Assembly (NCBI GenBank): GCA_900758475.1
Contig: CAAERQ010000041.1
Span: 1-62,234, forward strand
Direction of reading: 5' to 3'
Length of the DNA stretch: 62,234 nucleotides
From: an uncultured Collinsella sp.
Lineage (GTDB): Bacteria > Actinomycetota > Coriobacteriia > Coriobacteriales > Coriobacteriaceae
The notes under the pieces: model-generated
Told to the model about the DNA's origin: nothing
The model's input: the letters and a program-made list of their open reading frames with translations, nothing else
Database searches by the model: none
Shown here: one piece after another, positions 56,924 through 62,234 of the stretch
Numbering within the stretch: position 1 is the first letter of the stretch
How the letters are laid out: the number at the start of each line of letters is the position of its first letter
Program-made: the position numbers and the translations under genes

Positions 56924-57814
56924 CTACGCGTTAATGTCCTTGAATCCTTCACCGAAGGCTTCCGTAACGTCGGCGACCGTCACAATGGCGTGAGGATCGC
57001 GTTCGCGCACGATCGTTTTAAGGGTGTTGAGCTCTCGACGGCTAACGATCACCATGATCACCGGCTTCTCGACGCCCGAATACATACCGGTCGCCTTTAA
57101 TTTGGTGCAGCCGCGGCCCAGACCATACATGATGTCGGCCGCGATATCGGGGAAGTTATCCGAGATGATGAGCACCATACGACGCTTATTGCCGCCATCG
57201 ACCACGGCATCAATCACATAGCCGCTGATCACCATCGAAAGTCCTGCATACAGAGCATTTTCGAGCGAGAAGACCGGAGCCGATGCCGCACATACGGCAA
57301 CGTCGATTGCCATGACGGTCGAGCCTACCGGCAGCGAGGTGTTACGCGAGATGATTTGGCCAATCGTGTCCGAGCCGCCGGTGTTGGCGCCGGCGCGCAA
57401 TACCATGCCGTAACCGATGCCCGTGATAATGCCGCCCCACATAGCGGGAAGCATCAGGTCAGCATGTGCCAGAGGCGCAACAAACGGGGCAAACAGATCG
57501 GTAAAGAAGCCCAGCAGCACAAAGCCCGTCGCCGTCTGCACCACGTAGAACATGCCGCCCTCGCGCATAACGACCAGTAGCAGCAAGGCATTCATCACGA
57601 TGGTCTGGATACCGACGGGAAGCGACACGCCTCGCGCTGCGCCGACTGCCTGGATAATAGTCGCAAGGCCCGTAACGCCACCGGCTGCAAGGCCGTTGGG
57701 AATCAAAAACAGGTCGGTCGCGATGGCGGCCAAGGCACACCCCAACATGATCTGGGGCAGATCGTGAAAGAAGTTCATCGAAAGAATGCGCTTGATGTCC
57801 AGACGATATGCCAT
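56924..57814 (-). CDS. YitT-family membrane protein
   Basis: A 296-residue protein: five or six N-terminal spans (DUF161; FLIPNGLAAGGVTGLATII, GIGYGMVLRAGANTGGSDTIG in part) followed by a soluble DUF2179 domain (YGLGRGCTKLKATGMYSG; MVIVSRREL; DPHAIVTVADVTEAFGEGF). Such proteins are widespread in Gram-positives with unknown transport function. AAAGGAGG lies four bases before ATG at 57814. A hairpin with a U-run ends directly at this ribosome site, suggesting attenuation or read-through from prfB. Confidence 0.88.
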   Translation of the reverse strand: MAYRLDIKRILSMNFFHDLPQIMLGCALAAIATDLFLIPNGLAAGGVTGLATIIQAVGAARGVSLPVGIQTIVMNALLLLVVMREGGMFYVVQTATGFVLLGFFTDLFAPFVAPLAHADLMLPAMWGGIITGIGYGMVLRAGANTGGSDTIGQIISRNTSLPVGSTVMAIDVAVCAASAPVFSLENALYAGLSMVISGYVIDAVVDGGNKRRMVLIISDNFPDIAADIMYGLGRGCTKLKATGMYSGVEKPVIMVIVSRRELNTLKTIVRERDPHAIVTVADVTEAFGEGFKDINA

Positions 57815-57826
57815 GCTGCCTCCTTT

Positions 57827-57855
57827 AAAAAAGCGCACCCCATCGGATGCGCTTT
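57827..57855 (-). terminator. hairpin plus U-run directly before the yitT ribosome site
   Basis: Minus strand AAAGCGCA tccgatgggg TGCGCTTT then TTTAAAGGAGG. It could be the main terminator after prfB or an attenuator controlling yitT. A possible -10 box TAGAAT sits 20 bases upstream (57880-57875). Confidence 0.65.
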
Positions 57856-57894
57856 GAACTTCTTCTTGTATTCGATTCTACCGATTCGCCGGAC

Positions 57895-57953
57895 AAAAAC
57901 CACCCCTGTACAGGGTATGTTCTGGATACAAAACCACCCTGCTCGGAGGGCTT
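57895..57953 (-). terminator. tandem terminator-like hairpins after prfB
   Basis: Two similar units on the minus strand: CCCTCCGAGCAGGG-TGG-TTTTG, then CCCTGTACAGGGG-TGG-TTTTTG, within 90 bases of the prfB stop. Confidence 0.6.
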
Positions 57954-57981
57954 TAATCCATTTCCGCATAAACCGAGCGGT

Positions 57982-59130
57982 CTATGCGGACGGGGTCTCC
58001 GCGTCAGCGTTGCCGGTAGCCCAACGGTGATAGCCAATCACAAACGGATCCAGATCGCCGTCGTCAAGAACGGCCTCGACGTTGCTGGTCTCCACGCCCG
58101 TGCGCAGGTCCTTAACCATCTGGTACGGGTAGAGCACGTAGCTGCGGATCTGGTTGCCAAAACCAATTGTGGTCTTGGGTCCGCGAATCTCATCCAGGGC
58201 CTCGGCGCGCTTTTCGAGCTCAATCTCGTACAGACGCGCCTTGAGGATCTGCATGCACGCGGCCTTGTTTTGAATCTGGCTGCGCTCGTTTTGACACGTG
58301 ACCACGATACCGCTGGGGAAATGCGTCACGCGCACGGCGGAGTCGGTGGTGTTGACGCCCTGACCGCCCGGGCCGCTTGCGTGGTATACGTCGACGCGAA
58401 TGTCATCGGGATTAATCTCGATATCGATATCGTCGGGTAGCACCGGAATGACCTCGACGCCGGCAAACGTGGTCTGGCGGCGCTTCTTGTCGTCGGTGGG
58501 GCTAATGCGCACCAGGCGGTGAACTCCGGCCTCGGCGCGAAGCATGCCAAAGGCATCCTTGCCTTCGACGGTAAAGGTCGCGCGATCGATGCCGATGACC
58601 TCGGCCGCGGGGCAATCGTTGATGGTGACCTTCCAACCGCGGCGCTGGCAGTACTTCATGTACATCTTAAAGAGCATGAAGGTCCAGTCCTGGGCCTCCA
58701 AGCCACCCTGTCCGGGCTTGATGGTCACAATCGCGTCGCCATGGTCGAACTCCCCGGTAAACCAGCTCGCAAGCTCAAGCTCGTCGATGGCGCGGGATAG
58801 GCGCTCCGCCGTGGCGGCAGCCTCCTCACGCAGCGCAGCGGCATCGGGGTCATCGCCCATTTCCTCGGCAAGCTCCAACGCGGCGCGAGCATCGGAAAGC
58901 TCTCCGCGCGCGGTATCCACGGCGGCGATGTCCTCCTTGGCGCGCGCAATCTCCTCCATCGTGGCGCGAGCTGCATCGGCATCGTCCCAAAAGCCCGGGG
59001 CGACGCTTTTGGCCTCGAGCTCCGTTACGCAGGTGCGCTTCTCGTCCAAATGGAGATACGACTCGACCTCGCCGAGTCGGTCCGCAAACGCGTCCAACTC
59101 GGCGGGAGTTACCTCTAGAGTCTCGGCCAT
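57982..59130 (-). CDS. prfB: peptide chain release factor 2
   Basis: A 382-residue class I release factor that ends translation at UGA and UAA. The peptidyl-transferase motif GGQ is at residues 255-257 (SGPGGQGVN). The stop-recognition tripeptide, SPF in reference RF2 proteins, reads SPT at 210-212 (RISPTDDKKRRQ). The frame is open from the start, so the programmed frameshift that autoregulates many prfB genes is absent, as in other Actinomycetota. The ATG overlaps the secA stop (TAATG), so the gene is translationally coupled to secA. Gene identity is RF2, because it has the RF2-type flank HRLVRIS and RRQTTFAGVEV. Confidence 0.95.
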   Translation of the reverse strand: MAETLEVTPAELDAFADRLGEVESYLHLDEKRTCVTELEAKSVAPGFWDDADAARATMEEIARAKEDIAAVDTARGELSDARAALELAEEMGDDPDAAALREEAAATAERLSRAIDELELASWFTGEFDHGDAIVTIKPGQGGLEAQDWTFMLFKMYMKYCQRRGWKVTINDCPAAEVIGIDRATFTVEGKDAFGMLRAEAGVHRLVRISPTDDKKRRQTTFAGVEVIPVLPDDIDIEINPDDIRVDVYHASGPGGQGVNTTDSAVRVTHFPSGIVVTCQNERSQIQNKAACMQILKARLYEIELEKRAEALDEIRGPKTTIGFGNQIRSYVLYPYQMVKDLRTGVETSNVEAVLDDGDLDPFVIGYHRWATGNADAETPSA

Positions 59131-61937
59131 TAACGATTCCTGCCGTGGCAATACTTAAACTTCTTACCGCTACCGCAAGGGCACGGGTCGTTGCGGCCCA
59201 CGTTGACATAGGGGTCATCGCTCTCGGACTTGCGGTAGGTCGTCACCTTGCCACCGTTGTTAACGGCAGCCGGACCACCCTGGACGGCGGTGCGGGCCTG
59301 CACCTGAGCCTGCTTGCGCAGTACCGAATCGCTGTTGTCGCCATCGACCTCGGCGGGACCAGAGAAGTGCGCGCCCTTAAGGGCGGGGTCCTCCTTGTGC
59401 TCCACAGCCTGCGGGGCAGCTTTGAGCTCAATGCGCAGAACAGTGCGCAGGTAATCCTCGTACATGGTATCGACGAGCATCTGGAACGCGCCGTAGGCCT
59501 CGGTCTTGTACTCAACCAGCGGGTCGCGCTGGCCAAAGCCGCGCAGGCCGATACCGGTCTTGAGGTAGTCCATTTCCTGCAGGTAGTTCATCCAACGCGT
59601 ATCGATGACGCGCAGCATGACCTGGGTATTGAGCTCGCGCATCAGGTCCTCGCCCAGGCGCTCGGCCTTCATGTTGTAGCACTTCTCGACGTAGGCCAGG
59701 ACATCGGCAGCCAGGGCCTCAAAGTCCTCGTCGGGGAACTTGGGCGTATCGATATGCCCGGTCAGCTCCACGACCCACTTACGCAGGCCCTCAAGATCGC
59801 GCTCGCCCTCGTGGCTGTCCTTGGTGCAGAACTCCTGAACACAGCGGTACACGGTATCGTGCATGACCTCGGTGATGTGGTCGGTCAGGTCCTTGCCGTC
59901 CAGGATCTTGTTGCGCTCGGCGTAGATGACCTGGCGCTGCTTGTTCATAACGTCATCGTACTCAAGGACGCTCTTGCGCATGGAGAAGTTGATGCTCTCG
60001 ACCTTGTGCTGCGCGCTCTCGACGGCCTTGGAGATGATCTTGTGCTGGATCGGCATGTCGTCGCCCATATCGGCCGTGACCATCATCTTGGAGACGCGGT
60101 CCATCTTGTCGCCGCCAAACAGGCGCATCAGATCGTCCTCGAGTGACAGGTAGAACTGGGTCTCGCCCGGATCGCCCTGACGGCCGGAACGGCCGCGCAG
60201 CTGGTTGTCGATACGGCGAGATTCATGGCGCTCGGTGCCGATAACGGTCAGGCCGCCGGCGGCAAGCACGCGCTCGCGCTCGGCCTTGCAGGTCTCCTTG
60301 GCCTCGGCGTTAAACTGCTCGAGCTGCTCGGGCGTGACATCCTCCATGGTCAGGCCCTCGTACTCCAGGCGCTCGCGCACCAGCTCGTCGGGGTTGCCGC
60401 CCAGCAGGATGTCGGTACCACGGCCGGCCATGTTGGTAGCAATGGTCACGGCGCCGTAGCGTCCGGCCTGGGCCACGATATGGGCCTCGCGCTCGTGGTG
60501 CTTGGCGTTGAGGACCTCGTGCGCGATGCCGCGCTTGGTGAGGGCGGCAGACAGCTTCTCGGAGCTCTCGATGGAGACGGTGCCCACCAGGACCGGCTGG
60601 CCCTTGGCGTGACGACGCTCAACGTCGTCGGCAACGGCGTTGTATTTAGCCTGAATGGTGCGGTAGACCAGGTCCTCGTGGTCAACACGCTGCACGGGCT
60701 TGTTGGAGGGGATGACCTCGACGGGCAGCTTGTAGATCTCGCGGAACTCAGCGTCCTCGGTGAGTGCCGTGCCGGTCATACCGGAGAGCTTGTCATACAG
60801 ACGGAAGTAGTTCTGCAGGGTGATGGTCGCCAGCGTCTGGTTCTCCTCGCGCACGAGCACGCCCTCTTTTGCCTCGATGGCCTGGTGCAGGCCCTCGGAA
60901 TAGCGGCGGCCTTCCATAATGCGGCCGGTGAACTCGTCTACGATCTTGACCTCGCCGTTGGTGACCACGTACTGCTTGTCGCGATGGAACATGTACTGGG
61001 CCTTCAGCGCCTGCTGCAGATGGTTGACCAGCTGGCCCGAAAGGTCGGCGTAGATATCCTCGATCCCTAAGCGGCGCTCGATTTTCTTAAGGCCGCGCTC
61101 GGTGGCGGCAATGGTGTGCTTGGCCTCATCCATGACGTAGTCGCCCGTGGGCTCCACGTCCTCGGTGGCGGTGAGCATGTCATGCGACACGTCCTCGCCG
61201 CGCTCCAGGCCGCGCACGGCACGCGCAAAATCCTTGTAGGTGCTGGCCGATTTGGTGCCGGCGCCCGAGATGATGAGCGGCGTTCTGGCCTCATCGATCA
61301 GGATGGAGTCGACCTCGTCGACGATGGCGTAGTTGTGACCGCGCTGAACACGCTGCTCGGGGCGGGTGACCATGTTGTCGCGCAGGTAGTCAAAGCCAAA
61401 CTCGGAGTTGGTACCATAGGTGACATCGGCCTGATAGGCCGGGCGCTTAAGCTCGAGCGGCATGTTGTTTTGCAGCAGACCGACGGTCATGCCCAAATAC
61501 TTATAGATACGACCCATCCACTCGGAGTCGCGCTTGGCCAGGTAGTCATTGACGGTAACGACGTGCACGCCCTTGCCGGAGATGGCATTGAGATAGCCGG
61601 CCAGCGTAGAGACGAGCGTCTTGCCCTCGCCGGTCTTCATCTCGGCAATGTGGCCCTCGTGAAGCGCCATGGCGCCGATAAGCTGTACATCAAAGTGACG
61701 CATGCCCGTGATGCGCTTTGAAGCCTCGCGCACGGTGGCAAAAGCCTCGGGGAGCATATCGTCGAGCGACTCGCCGTTGGCGTATCGCTCGCGGAACTTA
61801 TCGGTCTGGGCGCGGAGCTCCTCCTCGGTCATCTTCTCAAACTGGGGCTCAAGACCGTTGATCTCGTCGACGATCTTGTAGTAGCGCTTCAGGTCCTTAT
61901 CGGATCCAAAGGACAGCAGCTTTGACATGAATCCCAT
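59130..61937 (-). CDS. secA: preprotein translocase ATPase SecA
   Basis: A 935-residue motor that drives proteins through SecYEG. Seen: MKTGEGKTLVSTLAGYL (Walker A), VDEVDSILIDEARTPL (DEAD-like), GRSGRQGDPGETQFYLSLEDDL, and the C-terminal zinc-binding CPCGSGKKFKYCHG. A linker rich in Gly/Ala/Asn precedes the zinc site. The first in-frame ATG is at 61958, but AAAAAGGAAAACCAC places the ribosome site before MGFMSKLL at 61937. Upstream of prfB with a one-base overlap, the common secA-prfB order. Only one secA is present in the window, so it is probably SecA1. Confidence 0.96.
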   Translation of the reverse strand: MGFMSKLLSFGSDKDLKRYYKIVDEINGLEPQFEKMTEEELRAQTDKFRERYANGESLDDMLPEAFATVREASKRITGMRHFDVQLIGAMALHEGHIAEMKTGEGKTLVSTLAGYLNAISGKGVHVVTVNDYLAKRDSEWMGRIYKYLGMTVGLLQNNMPLELKRPAYQADVTYGTNSEFGFDYLRDNMVTRPEQRVQRGHNYAIVDEVDSILIDEARTPLIISGAGTKSASTYKDFARAVRGLERGEDVSHDMLTATEDVEPTGDYVMDEAKHTIAATERGLKKIERRLGIEDIYADLSGQLVNHLQQALKAQYMFHRDKQYVVTNGEVKIVDEFTGRIMEGRRYSEGLHQAIEAKEGVLVREENQTLATITLQNYFRLYDKLSGMTGTALTEDAEFREIYKLPVEVIPSNKPVQRVDHEDLVYRTIQAKYNAVADDVERRHAKGQPVLVGTVSIESSEKLSAALTKRGIAHEVLNAKHHEREAHIVAQAGRYGAVTIATNMAGRGTDILLGGNPDELVRERLEYEGLTMEDVTPEQLEQFNAEAKETCKAERERVLAAGGLTVIGTERHESRRIDNQLRGRSGRQGDPGETQFYLSLEDDLMRLFGGDKMDRVSKMMVTADMGDDMPIQHKIISKAVESAQHKVESINFSMRKSVLEYDDVMNKQRQVIYAERNKILDGKDLTDHITEVMHDTVYRCVQEFCTKDSHEGERDLEGLRKWVVELTGHIDTPKFPDEDFEALAADVLAYVEKCYNMKAERLGEDLMRELNTQVMLRVIDTRWMNYLQEMDYLKTGIGLRGFGQRDPLVEYKTEAYGAFQMLVDTMYEDYLRTVLRIELKAAPQAVEHKEDPALKGAHFSGPAEVDGDNSDSVLRKQAQVQARTAVQGGPAAVNNGGKVTTYRKSESDDPYVNVGRNDPCPCGSGKKFKYCHGRNR

Positions 61938-62069
61938 GTGGTTTTCCTTTTTGGCCATCGCCCGCGGCGTGAAACCTTGGGCGAGTTAAACACAGATAAT
62001 TGTACTTTAGCCAAACAAGGCACCGCCTATGCGGTCGACCTCAACCGCCACGTAATAACTACGACCAAC

Positions 62070-62100
62070 CTGCCAAAAAGGGACTGGTTTATTTTGGCAG
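62070..62100. repeat. palindrome CTGCCAAAA / TTTTGGCAG (family E), copy 2
   Basis: Nine-base arms around AGGGACTGGTTTA, 130 bases upstream of secA; matches the copy at 49842-49876. Confidence 0.7.
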
Positions 62101-62133
62101 CTTTTATCTGGGAAAACGCTGTCTCTCTGCCAT

Positions 62134-62200
62134 TTGGTGCAAACCAACCTGTCCCCTTCGCACCAATCTGGTGCAATGGGGACAGGTTGGTTTGCACCAA
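62134..62200. repeat. family B palindrome with perfect 23-base arms
   Basis: Arms start TTGGTGCAAACCAACCTG and end CAGGTTGGTTTGCACCAA, perfect over 23 bases; the 21-base centre contains its own hairpin GCACCA atc TGGTGC. It is the most regular copy of the family. Confidence 0.88.
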
Positions 62201-62234
62201 TAAAATGAAAAGGGCCGCGCACCCAAATGGGTGC

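Noticed and set aside
59000..59130. programmed frameshift in prfB
   Set aside because: The frame is continuous from the ATG through the domain start, and no CTTTGA slippery stop is seen.

Overview
The window is GC-rich chromosomal DNA with tightly packed genes, strong Shine-Dalgarno sites, and housekeeping genes of Actinomycetota type. It also carries anaerobic gut-type metabolism: an [FeFe] hydrogenase, a FucO-like alcohol dehydrogenase, a split transketolase and a small rubredoxin. The combination fits a member of the Coriobacteriia, most likely Collinsella. This is inferred from gene content and protein style, not from a marker gene.

Layout. 1-8.1 kb: a DUF3284 protein, the AddA/AddB-type helicase-nuclease pair and a TrpR-like regulator. 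8.4-13 kb: a small membrane protein, an Fe-S-type Rrf2 regulator divergent from cysK, mnmA and an M42 peptidase. 13.6-20.4 kb: fucO, a low-GC LURP-one/tubby-like gene, a DUF1275 membrane protein, a YgiQ-type radical SAM protein, a CPBP protease and an orphan RelB-like antitoxin. 20.5-26.6 kb (minus strand): a coupled cluster that reads NuoF-type Fe-S/GltD-like flavoprotein, then [FeFe] hydrogenase, then substrate-binding lipoprotein, then fused ABC permease-ATPase. 27-33.5 kb: a DEAD-box helicase with an RGG tail, a copper operon (copA, copZ, csoR) and a small zinc-ribbon membrane protein. 33.6-44.9 kb: an amidohydrolase, an unknown protein, gltB-gltD, the Nramp transporter mntH and a 47-residue rubredoxin. 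45-54.5 kb: flavin reductase, a TPR protein with smpB, two tRNAs (Gln-CTG, Glu-CTC), a truncated MarR-like protein, an ArsC/Spx-like protein, VanZ, a serine recombinase, RNase R, and ftsE-ftsX with an unusual FtsE. 54.9-62 kb: split transketolase, YitT, prfB and secA.

How the parts connect. The hydrogenase has the architecture of the glutamate-synthase-linked (HydDB group A2) type, and gltBD lies about 10 kb away, so H2, NAD(P)H and glutamate metabolism are plausibly linked. Copper is handled by one self-regulated operon. Cysteine synthesis sits opposite an Fe-S-type Rrf2 sensor.

The most unusual feature is outside the genes. The intergenic regions carry several families of long palindromic elements. 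The clearest is a 57-bp hairpin unit with 16-bp conserved arms and a 25-bp variable core. It occurs 11 times in four tandem clusters with an almost exact 80-bp period (29540-29676, 35110-35247, 42701-42917, 44324-44619). Two of the clusters bracket mntH. Other families are a 63-bp palindrome (three copies, one nested inside another element), a GGGGACAGG/GCACCA palindrome, a GGGGACGGAGGAAAA element, and a unique 123-bp triply nested palindrome upstream of ftsE. They resemble REP/BIME sequences in organisation, but no mobilising transposase is visible in the window.
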